Assembly (NCBI GenBank): GCA_963843535.1
Contig: CAWJKU010000004.1
Coordinates: forward strand, 372,001-436,000
DNA length: 64,000 bases
Source: CAVUNY01 sp963843535
GTDB taxonomy: Bacteria > Chloroflexota > Anaerolineae > Anaerolineales > Anaerolineaceae
Direction of reading: 5' to 3'
Shown: positions 1 to 8,313 of the stretch, piece by piece
Numbering within the stretch: the stretch's first letter is position 1
Layout of the letters: each line of letters opens with the position of its first letter
Program-made: the position numbers and the translations under genes
The notes under the pieces: model-generated
Database searches by the model: none
The model's input: the letters and a program-made list of their open reading frames with translations, nothing else
Told to the model about the DNA's origin: nothing

Positions 1-359
1 ACCAGGGTATTCGCTACCTGCTGCTGGATCTCTTATTGGAGTTGGATCGAATTGACGACGCCGGGGCTTTGCTGAAAGAATATCAGGATGAATGGACCGC
101 GGATTGGGCCTATACGGAAGCCCTGCTGGCCTTTCGCAAATTCGGCGGCACTCGCCAGGCGAAGACAGCCCTCAAACATGCGCTGAAGGTGAACCAGCAT
201 GTCCCATATTATCTAACCGGCAAGAAACGCATCCCTCTCGAACGCTCGTCTTATATCACCGTGGGTGGCGAGGATGAAGCCATTCATTACGCAGCGGCGC
301 ATTTGAATTACTGGCGCAAAACGCCCGGCGCGGTGGCCTGGCTGGAAGAAGTAATGTAA
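1..359 (+). CDS. TPR-like protein, C-terminal fragment
   Basis: The reading frame is open from the left edge of the window (first full codon at base 3), so only the C-terminal 118 residues or so are visible and the true start lies upstream. What is visible is alpha-helical and leucine-rich, starting with a helix rich in Leu and Asp, followed by the pattern NQHVPYYLTGKKRIP and an ending AHLNYWRKTPGAVAWLEE. This Asn-His-Val-Pro / Trp...Gly-Ala...Trp-Leu pattern resembles the end of bacterial TPR/ST7-like proteins that often sit beside SEC-C-type proteins. I infer a tetratricopeptide-like scaffold of unknown function. The next gene converges on it with a 26-base gap. Confidence 0.5.
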   Translation, partial: QGIRYLLLDLLLELDRIDDAGALLKEYQDEWTADWAYTEALLAFRKFGGTRQAKTALKHALKVNQHVPYYLTGKKRIPLERSSYITVGGEDEAIHYAAAHLNYWRKTPGAVAWLEEVM

Positions 360-385
360 AAGTGAACTAGTAATTTCAATTCGTA

Positions 386-1027
386 TCACTCTGGCAATCC
401 ATCCAGGCCTAAAAGGTATTCGAAGTTTCCTTCTCCGCAAGTGCGCTTCAGGGTATTGATCACGAATCTGCTTTTATTTTCGTCGTCGAATGGGCCGGAT
501 ACATAGAACGGTTTGCCATCTTTGCCAAAGGCAACATGGTTCACCCGTGGGTGAGCTTCTGGCGGGTCAAGGATCAAGTCTGTCTTCAGCCTGGTGAAAT
601 CTGGATGCGGATGAAAGCCAAGTTTTGCCGCATATTCCAGCGCGCCGTAAATTACCTCGTGGGCAAGTTCTATTGAACATGGCTTTGGATCTCCTGAGCA
701 GAACTGTGGCAGTTCACGGTCAAATCGATTCAGGGAATAATCTGTCTTGGCGAAAGCATCTTTGATACCCAGGCAAAACAAATCTACCATGTAGACCCCG
801 AACATGATCCGGTCGGCTTCCTGCAAGCGTGCCACAACAACCGGGGTAATGCCCGCTCCTCTCCAACCTGCCATAATCCAACAACCGTGGAAAGGATATT
901 CATGGGCATGTGGCAAAAATGGGCTGAAGCCAATCGTTGTCATCGGACGGATCATCGAATTAGGTATTTGCCGATTAGGTTTTGGCAGCGGGCGGGATTT
1001 CTTATCCTTCTTTTTTCCTTTACTCAT
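386..1027 (-). CDS. conserved protein of unknown function, 213 aa
   Basis: Start ATG at 1027 is chosen because AAGGAG lies about ten bases upstream; a TTG one codon earlier is less likely. The protein begins with a very basic Lys-rich stretch (about residues 1-15, KGKKKDKKSR), followed by a Pro-rich region and a globular domain with the motifs CWIMAGWRGAGITPVVVAR, YMVDLFCLGIKDAF and AHEVIYGALEYAAKLGFHPHPDF. The phrase VDL-CLG-KDA followed by a YAA-LGF-PHPDF segment recurs in a conserved bacterial protein family seen near SEC-C and TPR proteins, which fits the upstream gene. No catalytic motif is evident. It converges on the TPR-like gene. Confidence 0.5.
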   Translation of the reverse strand: MSKGKKKDKKSRPLPKPNRQIPNSMIRPMTTIGFSPFLPHAHEYPFHGCWIMAGWRGAGITPVVVARLQEADRIMFGVYMVDLFCLGIKDAFAKTDYSLNRFDRELPQFCSGDPKPCSIELAHEVIYGALEYAAKLGFHPHPDFTRLKTDLILDPPEAHPRVNHVAFGKDGKPFYVSGPFDDENKSRFVINTLKRTCGEGNFEYLLGLDGLPE

Positions 1028-1348
1028 CAATGAGCACTCCTTGAATCTTCCGGATATTAATGGAATATTTTAGTCAGCTCAATCCAACACAGGTAACCCC
1101 TGCACAAATGGCATGAACAAACTGCCGGGATGAATCGCGATTTCCAGATTACAATCACCGCTTCATCAAGCCAATTCTATTTCTTTTCATAATAATGAGA
1201 AGCACAACGTTTTTCATTCGTCTCTATAATTAATACAATCCATATCATGCCTGAAAAATACCATGGTTGGGGTTGGATCCAAATATCCGCCTGACGCAAA
1301 TTGGCAAAGGATTGCTTGATTTTTTGAAATGATCGATCAGGATGCAAA
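1028..1348. other. intergenic region between divergent genes, no gene seen
   Basis: About 320 bases separate the divergently transcribed 213-aa gene and the DUF2293 gene. The region is AT-richer than its neighbours. I see no tRNA, no strong hairpin and no convincing sigma-70 promoter pair. It presumably holds the two divergent promoters. Confidence 0.4.
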
Positions 1349-2029
1349 ATGAACTTGAAAGTATTCATCACAACTGGTGAATCTGAATGTAGTGAGTGCG
1401 GCGAAAAATTGGGTCGCCACGCCTGGATTACACTGTCCAGCGAAAAGGGCGCACTCTGCCTGTCCTGCGCCGACTTGGACCACCTGGTTTTTCTCCCATC
1501 CGGTGATGCTGCCCTCACCCGCCGTTCTGCGAAATACTCTATTCTGTCGGCAGTGGTGCTGAAATGGAGCCGCCCCCGTAAACGCTACGAGCGCCAGGGC
1601 TTACTGGTGGAAGAATTTGCCCTCCAGCGCGCCGAACAGGAATGCCTGGATGATGCTGATTTGCGTGCCCGGAGTCAGGAACGGGGAGCGATGCGCCGAG
1701 CAGAACTTGACCAGGAATACATTCAGCAGTTCGCGGCGCGGGTCCGCGAATTGTATCCGGCTTGTCCCGCCGGGCGCGAAAAGATTATTGCCGAACACGC
1801 CTGTCAGAAATACAGCGGACGAGTGGGACGCAGTGCCAGCGCCAAAGCACTCGATGGAAAAGCCGTCCGGCTTGCAGTCAATGCCCATATTCGCCATGCT
1901 GAGACCAATTACGATAATTTGCTTTCCCATGGTTGGGAACGTTCCCTGGCTCGTAATGAAGTAAATGATAAAGTGGCGAAGATATTGGATGTTTGGCGAG
2001 GTGGAGTGGGTGATATAAAAGTAACTTGA
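1349..2029 (+). CDS. DUF2293-family protein with N-terminal zinc ribbon
   Basis: This 226-residue protein has two visible parts. Residues 14-45 carry CSECGEKL and LCLSCADLDH, two CxxC pairs that would form a zinc ribbon. Residues 130-215 carry the DUF2293 signature: a basic helix ending NAHIRHAETNYDNLL, then HGWERSLARNEVNDKV and a terminal Trp-Arg. DUF2293 proteins are small, widespread and of unproven function, and nucleic-acid binding is often assumed for this type of basic helical domain. The middle (residues 70-125) is highly charged and Arg-rich, consistent with RNA or DNA binding. A weak purine-rich site precedes the ATG. Function is inferred, not shown. Confidence 0.6.
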   Translation: MNLKVFITTGESECSECGEKLGRHAWITLSSEKGALCLSCADLDHLVFLPSGDAALTRRSAKYSILSAVVLKWSRPRKRYERQGLLVEEFALQRAEQECLDDADLRARSQERGAMRRAELDQEYIQQFAARVRELYPACPAGREKIIAEHACQKYSGRVGRSASAKALDGKAVRLAVNAHIRHAETNYDNLLSHGWERSLARNEVNDKVAKILDVWRGGVGDIKVT

Positions 2030-2046
2030 TTGGGTTCGGAAAGCAT

Positions 2047-2301
2047 TCAGCCCTTGTCTATGATTGGGCCATATACCAAGCGGGCCAAAACCGGTCCAAG
2101 AACCAGGTATGCCAGTCGGCGGCGAAGCATTTCAGGGGATTCGGTAGGGTAACGAGACCGCAGCCCAGATAATGCCAGAATTATGATTGATTGGTTCATT
2201 TGTCCCAAAATTGCTATTTTGCGCGCCGGCCCAACCTGGCGTAACAATCTTCGATGTAGAGCAGCGATCTCAGGACGAGTGTCAGAAATGATTTCATCCA
2301 C
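2047..2301 (-). CDS. small conserved hypothetical protein, 84 aa
   Basis: A GTG-initiated ORF encoding 84 residues, beginning MDEIISDTRPEIAALHRRLL, followed by RQVGPARKIAILGQMNQ and RSRYPTESPEMLRRRLAYLVLG. The layout of an N-terminal helix, a QVGPARK segment, then a Leu/Arg-rich helix resembles small proteins common in Chloroflexota and cyanobacteria, often next to nucleotidyltransferase-type antitoxin genes, but no such partner is seen here. It converges on the DUF2293 gene with a 17-base gap. Function is unknown. The start is uncertain because no strong Shine-Dalgarno sequence is visible. Confidence 0.5.
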   Translation of the reverse strand: MDEIISDTRPEIAALHRRLLRQVGPARKIAILGQMNQSIIILALSGLRSRYPTESPEMLRRRLAYLVLGPVLARLVYGPIIDKG

Positions 2302-2435
2302 AATTTGATTTTAGTATTTTCCTAAATGCTCTAGCAATAGAGACTGACCAGATATCAAAAGCGCCTTCCCTTTCTGGTGAGCGCCATAATATTTTAAAAT
2401 CTAACCGGTTTAATCACCCGCAAAAATTTACGCGA
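2302..2435. other. non-coding AT-rich spacer
   Basis: This stretch lies between the small hypothetical gene and the integrase relic. It contains only short ORFs in all frames and no strong hairpin. It presumably holds the promoter of the leftward 84-aa gene. Confidence 0.35.
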
Positions 2436-2706
2436 GGCGTACTTCGCGTACCCGAATAATTGCATGCCAGGGGTGTTCCTTGCTGCCTTTGGCAAAAATG
2501 ATTATCTCGCCACCCACAAAATCGATCTTGGAGACCTGTTATTTGACCAGCTCGCTCAGGCGGATGCCGGTATTTAGGAAGAGCGTCTTCATCGTAAAGT
2601 TGCGCAGGCTATTAACCTCGATTTAAGGCGTGGAAAGATACACTTCTAGGCATTTTTCGATCGAGACCTTCATTAACTCCTGCATCTTTTTACTGGTAAG
2701 GTATAC
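2436..2706 (-). pseudogene. decayed tyrosine recombinase (integrase) relic
   Basis: Translating the reverse strand in one frame gives FLNTGIRLSELVK, a stop, then QVSKIDFVGGEIIIFAKGSK. This is the box-I region of phage-type/XerC tyrosine recombinases (TG-R-SEL with its catalytic Arg, then a DID-like segment and a beta hairpin ending in a GKG-K-like turn). Two in-frame stops interrupt it, at about 2539-2541 and 2622-2625, and the C-terminal HxxR and catalytic Tyr are missing, so it cannot encode an active enzyme. It sits about 430 bases from a tRNA-Lys gene whose 3' end is duplicated nearby, which suggests it is the wreck of the integrase of a tRNA-targeting element. Confidence 0.6.
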
Positions 2707-2842
2707 CTTAGTTTGGAAACTGTGGTTGACAGCCTTTGACAGGCATTGACTGGTGAGAAAATCAACAGAGCAAATACATTGGATTTCATTGATAATCCCA
2801 AAAGTTCGATTTTGGCCATTGTGGGGCGTTAAATACAAAAAT

Positions 2843-2857
2843 CCGCCATATTGGCGG
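2843..2857. repeat. small GC-rich hairpin CCGCCA-TAT-TGGCGG
   Basis: A perfect 6-bp stem with a three-base loop, in the non-coding DNA between the integrase relic and the tandem repeats. The surrounding 80 bases contain repeated GTGGG/CCCAC and TTTTGGCC/GGCCCAAAA segments that could fold into a larger structure. No function can be assigned. Confidence 0.35.
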
Positions 2858-2962
2858 GTCAAGTGGGGCGTAGAACCCACTATTTGGCCCAAAAATGAGC
2901 AAAAAGTGGGAATTTTAAGAGCGCGATGCCCGTAGGGTGCTGCGCGAGGGCTCGAATATCAT

Positions 2963-3164
2963 CCCCTTTTGCCCTTTTCGCTGCGCTACAAGGGTGCTTT
3001 GCGAGGGGCCCTTAACCAACTTGATTATTAATAATGAAAGTGAGCGCGAAGGGGCTCGAATAACACCCCCTTTTGCCCTTTTCGCTGCGCTACAAGGGTG
3101 CTTTGCGAGGGGCCCTTAACCAACTTGATTATTAATAATGAAAGTGAGCGCGAAGGGGCTCGAA
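2963..3164. repeat. 104-bp tandem repeat carrying the 3' end of tRNA-Lys
   Basis: Bases 2963-3060 and 3067-3164 are identical over 98 positions with a period of 104. A third, shorter partial copy of the end (GCGAGGGCTCGAA-like) lies at about 2944-2956. Each unit ends with the bases that form the T-arm and acceptor strand of the adjacent tRNA-Lys gene (GAGCGCGAAGGGGCTCGAA). The second copy runs directly into the real tRNA. Such 3'-end copies are what site-specific integration at a tRNA gene leaves behind, and the integrase relic nearby supports this. Short ORFs of about 60 codons inside the repeats are chance frames. Confidence 0.75.
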
Positions 3165-3216
3165 CCCTTAACCAATGGCTTAAAAGGCCACTGCTCTACC
3201 ATTGAGCTACGCGCCC
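3145..3216 (-). tRNA. tRNA-Lys (TTT)
   Basis: On the reverse strand a full cloverleaf can be drawn: acceptor GGGCGCG paired with CGCGCTC (one G-T pair), D-arm GCTC...GAGC, anticodon loop CTTTTAA giving anticodon TTT, T-arm with TTCGAGC, and discriminator A. CCA is not encoded. It lies downstream of the GNAT gene on the same strand, separated by a hairpin. Its 3' end is copied in the adjacent tandem repeats. Confidence 0.92.
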
Positions 3217-3223
3217 AAAACAC

Positions 3224-3242
3224 GGCGTGATTTTATCACGCC
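3224..3242 (-). terminator. hairpin between GNAT gene and tRNA-Lys
   Basis: GGCGTGA-TTTTA-TCACGCC is a perfect 7-bp stem with a five-base loop, directly after the end of the GNAT gene and just before the tRNA. On the reverse strand it is followed by GTGTTTT. It could end the MFS-GNAT transcript or act as a processing site if the tRNA is co-transcribed. Confidence 0.5.
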
Positions 3243-3254
3243 CCCGCGCAGGCG

Positions 3255-3710
3255 TCAATCATACTGACCGGATTTGAGATTTTTACTGAAAGCGATGTCG
3301 TCCGCCTGGTATCCGAGGGTGCGGTAAAAAGCCTGCGCGCCTGCGTTGCCGGCGCCGGTGAGGATGAAGATTTCCTCCGCGCCGACCTGGCGGGCCAGCC
3401 GTTCGGCATATTCCACCAGCGCCCGGCCCAGGCCTTGCCGGCGGTAAGCTTCTTCGACGTACAATTCGGTCAGCTCGGCGTATGGCTCCGGGTAAAATAC
3501 CGGCGCCAGCAGGCGCAAGTTGGCCATTCCCACCGCGATCCCCGCGACCAGCGCCAGCAGGGGTGTATCCACGCGGCGCGGATCGACCAGGCGGGCCGCG
3601 TAGTGCTCGGCCGGTTCGCTGCAGCCGTTGAACAGCAAATTCAAGCGGGCAATGGCCGGTGCATCTGCCGACTCGGCGATGCGCAGCTCTGGCGAGGATT
3701 GTTCTGCCAA
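3255..3710 (-). CDS. GNAT-family N-acetyltransferase
   Basis: A 151-residue single-domain GNAT protein. Motif A, the acetyl-CoA pyrophosphate-binding loop, is at about residues 88-98 (RRQGLGRALVEYAE), preceded by the beta4 strand AELTELYV. The motif-B region AQAFYRTLGYQ follows at about residues 125-135. The family transfers acetyl from acetyl-CoA to amines; the substrate cannot be told from sequence. The start is TTG at 3710, supported by AAAGGAGG eight bases upstream. That Shine-Dalgarno lies in the last codons of the upstream MFS gene, so the two are one translation-coupled operon. A peptide, aminoglycoside or ribosomal-protein substrate is equally possible. Confidence 0.85.
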   Translation of the reverse strand: MAEQSSPELRIAESADAPAIARLNLLFNGCSEPAEHYAARLVDPRRVDTPLLALVAGIAVGMANLRLLAPVFYPEPYAELTELYVEEAYRRQGLGRALVEYAERLARQVGAEEIFILTGAGNAGAQAFYRTLGYQADDIAFSKNLKSGQYD

Positions 3711-3713
3711 CTG

Positions 3714-4895
3714 TCACCCTCCTTTGGGAACCGTGGCCATCTTGCTGCGCTGGCGGGAGATGCCCACGGCAAAGATCAGCAGGGAAAGAGTGGTCATCCC
3801 GGCCAGAACCAGGTAAAGCCCGGTCTGCCCGGCGGTATCGTACAACCAGCCGCCGGAAAAACCTCCCACCACGCTGGACAGGCTCATTACCATCCCTAAC
3901 AATCCCTGGCTGGTGGATTTCATCCCTTCCGGAGCCAGCTCGTTAGCCAGGGCGATCACTCCCACCAGGAACGGGCAGTAAGTGATGCTTTGCATCAGGC
4001 TGATCGCGAGCGCCACATTGGGGGTGACCATGAAGGCATACAGGATCATGCGCAAAATATAAGCCACCATCGCAGCCTGGATCAGGCGGTGCGCGCCAAA
4101 CCGCCTCAGGATATAGGGCCCGCTCTGGAGCAGGGGGATTTCCGCCAGAGCGGCAATGGTAAAGGCCAGGCCGACGGTGGCTTCGCTGCTGCCCATATCT
4201 TTCATCGAGACGCCCAGAAAGACAATGGAGCTGGTTACGCCGGTCCACAGCACCATTACGCTGGTCATCAGTAAAATCCACTGCGGCCGGCGGGTCATCT
4301 GGCTTAAACCGCCCAGCAGGGAAGGGCCCTGGTAAATTGTCTGATCCGGCAGGCGCATAGCTACCAGCCAGAAAATAAACATCCCCATTGGAAACGCAAT
4401 AAAAATGGAATGAATGCTGGTTTCCTGCAAGATAAACCCGGATAGGGCCGAGGTGATCACGAAGCCGACCGTGCCCCATGCCCGGTACGAACCGTAGGCG
4501 GCGTGGTTGGGGCCCAGCAATTTTAAGGTCATGCTGTCCATTTGTGAAACAGCCGGTCCGATGAAGAAGCTCAGCAAGGCAGCGACGAACAGGATCAAAC
4601 CATATTCACGCTGCTGGCCCAACAAGCCTGACAACACGATCGCTCCCCAGCAAATTCCGCTGAAAACCAGGCGGCTTTTCCCAAGCCGGTCGTGCAGCAA
4701 TCCCCAGGCAACGGCTCCCAGGGCAGCCATGAGAGCCCCCAGGGTGCCGATCAGCCCGATCTGGGTGCCGGTCAGGCCGATGGTGCGGTAATATACGTTA
4801 GCAAAAGGGAAATAGAGCCCGGCTGCCCCCCAAAAGGCAAACTGGAAGGCGCGGATAAAAAAACTGCTGGCAAGCAGGCCGTTTCGGGTGGGCAC
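3714..4895 (-). CDS. MFS transporter
   Basis: A 393-residue polytopic protein with about 12 predicted membrane segments. The cytoplasmic loop 2-3 motif is GLLHDRLGKSRLVF, equivalent to the MFS G-x-x-x-D-R-x-G-R/K motif. The N-terminal half resembles the MFS_1-like/3-phenylpropionate-permease group (FWGAAGLYFPFANVYYRTIG start). The substrate is unknown. Given the divergent alpha-mannosidase and downstream aldolase, a sugar or sugar-acid substrate is a guess from context. Translation starts at GTG 4895. A TATAAT box ends eight bases upstream, so the transcript may be leaderless. The GNAT gene follows three bases after the stop. Confidence 0.85.
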   Translation of the reverse strand: MPTRNGLLASSFFIRAFQFAFWGAAGLYFPFANVYYRTIGLTGTQIGLIGTLGALMAALGAVAWGLLHDRLGKSRLVFSGICWGAIVLSGLLGQQREYGLILFVAALLSFFIGPAVSQMDSMTLKLLGPNHAAYGSYRAWGTVGFVITSALSGFILQETSIHSIFIAFPMGMFIFWLVAMRLPDQTIYQGPSLLGGLSQMTRRPQWILLMTSVMVLWTGVTSSIVFLGVSMKDMGSSEATVGLAFTIAALAEIPLLQSGPYILRRFGAHRLIQAAMVAYILRMILYAFMVTPNVALAISLMQSITYCPFLVGVIALANELAPEGMKSTSQGLLGMVMSLSSVVGGFSGGWLYDTAGQTGLYLVLAGMTTLSLLIFAVGISRQRSKMATVPKGG

Positions 4896-4903
4896 GAAAT
4901 CGA

Positions 4904-4909
4904 ATTATA
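4904..4909 (-). promoter_or_regulatory. -10 box for the MFS-GNAT operon
   Basis: On the reverse strand TATAAT is followed by eight bases and then the GTG start of the MFS gene. No good -35 hexamer is seen at the usual distance. A start point 6-7 bases after the box would fall within two bases of the start codon. Confidence 0.45.
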
Positions 4910-4974
4910 AACGATTCCGCGGAGGGATTTTGTGAGAAAATGGGGATAGTCCTACAGGAATGGAAAGGAGCGAG

Positions 4975-7398
4975 ATGTCACCCAAACTGCACCTGATCGG
5001 CAATGCCCATATTGACCCGGTATGGCTGTGGCAGTGGACCGAGGGCTTTCACGAGGTGAAAGCCACCTTTCGTTCCGCGCTCGATCGGATGAACGAATAC
5101 CCGGATTTCACATTCAGCGCCAGCTCGGCCGCGTTTTACGAATGGGTTGAACAAAACGATCCGCACATGTTCGCAGAGATCCGCTGGCGGGTGGCTGAAG
5201 GCCGTTGGGAACTGGCCGGCGGCTGGTGGATCGAGCCTGATTGCAACATTCCTGGCGGTGAATCATTTGCCCGGCAGGCTTTGCTCGCCCAGACGTATTT
5301 CCAGCAAAAATTTGGCCACCGGGTGCGGGTTGGGTATGCCCCCGACAGCTTCGGGCACAATGCCGGCCTGCCCCAAATTTTAAAGCACAGCGGTATGGGC
5401 AGTTATATTTTCATGCGCCCGGGTCCGCACGAAAAAAATCTTCCGGGCAGGCTGTTCTGGTGGCAGGGCGCTGACGGGTCGCTGGTGCTGACTCACCAGA
5501 TATTGTATGAATACGCTGCCTGGGGAGGCGACCTGGATCTGCACGTTGAACGCTGCGCCGCGGAGCTTAAAGCACCGGTGGAAGAATTGATGTGTTTTTA
5601 CGGCGTCGGCAATCACGGCGGCGGGCCGACCCGTGAAAACATAGACAGCCTGCACCGCCTGCAAAGCCAGTCCGGCCTGCCGGAGCTGGTTTTCAGCTCT
5701 CCCGAAAAGTATTTTGCTTCCGCTGCAGCCCACGACTGGGATCTTCCGGTTGTGCAGGGCGAGCTGCAGCATCATGCCAGCGGCTGTTATGCCGCCCATT
5801 CCGGCATCAAGCGCTGGAACCGCCAGGCAGAAAACGCGCTCCTGGCAGCGGAAAAATGGGCGGCGATCGGTGCGGTTGTGGTTGGCCAGGCTTACTCGCA
5901 AGGTGCATTTCAACAGGCCTGGAAAAATGTGCTGTTTAACCAGTTTCACGATATTCTGGCGGGCACCAGTCTGGAAGCGGCCTACGAAGATGCGCGCAGC
6001 CAGATGGGCGAGGCCCGCAGCCTGGCCGGGCGGGCGCTGAACCAGGCCGCGCAGGCGGTGAGCTGGCAGATCAATATCCCCGCCCAACCCACCAGCTGGC
6101 CTATAATCGCTTTCAACCCCCACGCCTGGGCCCAGCACGCCAACCTGGAACTGGAGATGCGCGGGGTCGGCGGGTCAGCGACATTGCTTGATCCCCAGGG
6201 GCAGGCGGTCCCATTCCAATGGGTTCAGCCTCAGGCGACGGCCCGCGGCTGCAGCCGAATTTGTTTTTCAGCGGACCTGCCGCCGCTGGGATACGCTGTC
6301 TTTCGCCTGGTGGAAAACGACACCCCGGCGGAATTTCCCGTGCTTAAAGCCAGCGATACGGTGATGGAAAACGAATATCTGCGACTGGAGATCAATCCTG
6401 AGAGCGGGGCAATCGCCTCGCTGCGTGATAAGCAGCGGGATGTGGAAGTATTTCGCGGGGAAGGCGCGCGGGCAGAGGTCATTGATGATCCGAGCGACAC
6501 CTGGAGCCATAATGTCTTCCGCTTCGACCGGGTAATCGGTCGTTTTCAGCCGGTTTCGGTGAACCTGGTCGAGTGCGGGGCAGTCAAGGCCGTGATCCGG
6601 GTTGTCAGCGCCTACGCGGCATCCACACTGATCCAGGAATTTTCTATTTATCAAGGGCAGCCGCAGGTGGATGTGAAGGTCACGGTGGATTGGCATGAAC
6701 ATTTCAAGCTGCTCAAGCTGCGCTTTCCTGTAAATGTGGATCGGGCCAGCAGTACGGCAGAGGTACCCTTCGGTGTCGCTAGCCGCGAACCGAACGGCAA
6801 CGAAGAGGCCTGCCAGAATTGGGTGGATGTATCCGGTTTTCTGGGATCAAACCAGACACCCTACGGGCTCAGCCTGCTCAATGACGGAAAATACAGCTAC
6901 GATGCCCGTGAAAATGAGATCGGTCTGACCGTACTGCGCAGCCCGATTTACGCTCATCATATGCCCGTCATCCCTGAGGTAGATCGTTTGTATTCATTTA
7001 TCGACCAGGGCAGCCAGCAGTTTCACTACAGCCTGCTCCCGCATGCGGGTGGCTGGCAGGACGCGGGCACGGTGCGCCGGGCGGCGGAGCTGAACCAGCC
7101 TGCCTGGCTGCAGGCGGCTGCCAGCCATCCTGGGCAGCTTCCCATGCGGGCTTCATACGCGGCAGTTTGGCCGGAGAATATCGTGGTCAGCGCTTTCAAA
7201 CAGGCCGAAGACGGCCAGGGTTGGATCGTGAGGGCGTATGAAGCCGCGGGCCGGGCGGCGGCAGGGCAGGTGGATCTGCCCTGGTTGGGGCGGACGGTTG
7301 TCGCCGAGTGGGGCGCGTTTGAAATCAAGACTTTCTACCTGCCGGTAGATGTGGCTTTGCCAGTCCTTGAGGTCAATTTTTTGGAAACAGCGCCGTAA
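4975..7398 (+). CDS. GH38-family alpha-mannosidase
   Basis: An 807-residue cytoplasmic glycoside hydrolase of family 38 that removes terminal alpha-mannosyl residues with retention. The zinc-site motif NAHIDPVWLW is at residues 9-18, and the catalytic nucleophile Asp lies in YAPDSFGHN (about residue 125). Further family signatures are GNHGGGPTRENID, HAGCYAAHSGIKRWNR-type segments and NQFHDILAGTS. The C-terminal beta-sandwich domains fill residues 380-800. ATG 4975 is chosen over ATG 4960 because AAAGGAG lies just before it, at 4964-4970. There is no signal peptide, so it probably works on imported oligosaccharides. It is divergent from the MFS gene and 60 bases upstream of the aldolase gene. 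Confidence 0.93.
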   Translation: MSPKLHLIGNAHIDPVWLWQWTEGFHEVKATFRSALDRMNEYPDFTFSASSAAFYEWVEQNDPHMFAEIRWRVAEGRWELAGGWWIEPDCNIPGGESFARQALLAQTYFQQKFGHRVRVGYAPDSFGHNAGLPQILKHSGMGSYIFMRPGPHEKNLPGRLFWWQGADGSLVLTHQILYEYAAWGGDLDLHVERCAAELKAPVEELMCFYGVGNHGGGPTRENIDSLHRLQSQSGLPELVFSSPEKYFASAAAHDWDLPVVQGELQHHASGCYAAHSGIKRWNRQAENALLAAEKWAAIGAVVVGQAYSQGAFQQAWKNVLFNQFHDILAGTSLEAAYEDARSQMGEARSLAGRALNQAAQAVSWQINIPAQPTSWPIIAFNPHAWAQHANLELEMRGVGGSATLLDPQGQAVPFQWVQPQATARGCSRICFSADLPPLGYAVFRLVENDTPAEFPVLKASDTVMENEYLRLEINPESGAIASLRDKQRDVEVFRGEGARAEVIDDPSDTWSHNVFRFDRVIGRFQPVSVNLVECGAVKAVIRVVSAYAASTLIQEFSIYQGQPQVDVKVTVDWHEHFKLLKLRFPVNVDRASSTAEVPFGVASREPNGNEEACQNWVDVSGFLGSNQTPYGLSLLNDGKYSYDARENEIGLTVLRSPIYAHHMPVIPEVDRLYSFIDQGSQQFHYSLLPHAGGWQDAGTVRRAAELNQPAWLQAAASHPGQLPMRASYAAVWPENIVVSAFKQAEDGQGWIVRAYEAAGRAAAGQVDLPWLGRTVVAEWGAFEIKTFYLPVDVALPVLEVNFLETAP

Positions 7399-7458
7399 TC
7401 TTTCATCGTCTCCGGTGTAAAATGAACCAATTACATTCGAATTGATAAGGAGCAGCAC

Positions 7459-8241
7459 ATGGTGAATTTTATCCGCAGCAGGGTATTGAATAACGAGCTA
7501 TTATTTGGCTTGATCGCGAACCTGGGCTCCAGCCTGACCGTCGAAATGGCGGGCGCTGCCGGTTATGATTGGATCTGGGTAGATTGCGAGCACGGCATGG
7601 GCGGGTTTACCGACCTGGTGCACCAACTACAGGCTGCTTCTGCGACCACGGCAGCCCCAGTGGTACGGGTAGTGTGGAATGACTTTCCATTGATCAAGCG
7701 CGTGCTGGATATGGGGGCCTCGGGGGTGATCGTACCCTGGATAAACAGCGCGGAAGATGCAGCCCAGGTGGTACGGGCCATGCGCTACCCCCCGCAGGGC
7801 ATCCGTGGGGTGGCAAGGCTGCTGCGCGGCAATGCTTTTGGCTTTGATTTTGATGAATATTTCGCGCGGGCGAACCAGGACCTGCTGACCGTGGTGCAGA
7901 TCGAAACCGCTGACGCCATCACCCATGCCGAGGAAATCGCCGCGGTAGATGGTGTTGATGCCCTCGTCATCGGTCCCACCGATCTCTCTGCCAGTATGGG
8001 GATCTTCGGCCAATTCACCAACCCCATCCTATGGGAGGCGTTTGCCAGGGTTGCGGCGGCCTGTAAAGCGCATGGAAAGTCATCGGGCATTTTACTGCCT
8101 GCCCTGGACGACGTCGACCGCCTGGTGGAAATGGGCTTCCGGTTTATCGCCACCGGAGCAGACGGCAGCTTGTTGGCGAACGGCATGCGCGCCAACTTAA
8201 AGCGCTGCCAGCAGGCACGTGGAAAACTCCCCGGGCATTAA
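7459..8241 (+). CDS. HpcH/HpaI-family aldolase
   Basis: A 260-residue TIM-barrel enzyme of the class II pyruvate aldolases, which cleave 2-keto-3-deoxy sugar acids or 4-hydroxy-2-oxo acids to pyruvate and an aldehyde. Visible motifs are WVDCEHG (residues 36-42, catalytic His), VVQIETADAI (metal-binding Glu) and IGPTDLSASMG (metal-binding Asp). The SGILLPALDDVDRLVEMGF and ATGADGSLL strands close the barrel. AAGGAG precedes the ATG. It may be co-transcribed with the mannosidase, although a TGTAAAAT box at about 7419 could provide its own promoter. Substrate assignment (2-dehydro-3-deoxyglucarate versus 4-hydroxy-2-oxoheptanedioate type) is not possible from sequence alone. Confidence 0.88.
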   Translation: MVNFIRSRVLNNELLFGLIANLGSSLTVEMAGAAGYDWIWVDCEHGMGGFTDLVHQLQAASATTAAPVVRVVWNDFPLIKRVLDMGASGVIVPWINSAEDAAQVVRAMRYPPQGIRGVARLLRGNAFGFDFDEYFARANQDLLTVVQIETADAITHAEEIAAVDGVDALVIGPTDLSASMGIFGQFTNPILWEAFARVAAACKAHGKSSGILLPALDDVDRLVEMGFRFIATGADGSLLANGMRANLKRCQQARGKLPGH

Positions 8242-8313
8242 GATCGAACAAAACTTTTCTCCACAAGCTGCGTATACCGTATAGAACGCGTTAGTAATTG
8301 ATGTGGAGGAATT

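Noticed and set aside
2937..3119. Two similar small ORFs of about 60 codons
   Set aside because: They are chance frames within the 104-bp tandem repeat that copies the tRNA-Lys end.
1..3216. Intact prophage or integrative element
   Set aside because: Only a broken recombinase fragment and repeats were found; no structural, replication or mobilisation genes are present.
5380..6138. Long reverse-strand frame (252 codons) inside the alpha-mannosidase gene
   Set aside because: It lies wholly within a clear GH38 gene, has no recognisable motif and no Shine-Dalgarno, and reflects the GC-rich codon pattern of the real gene.
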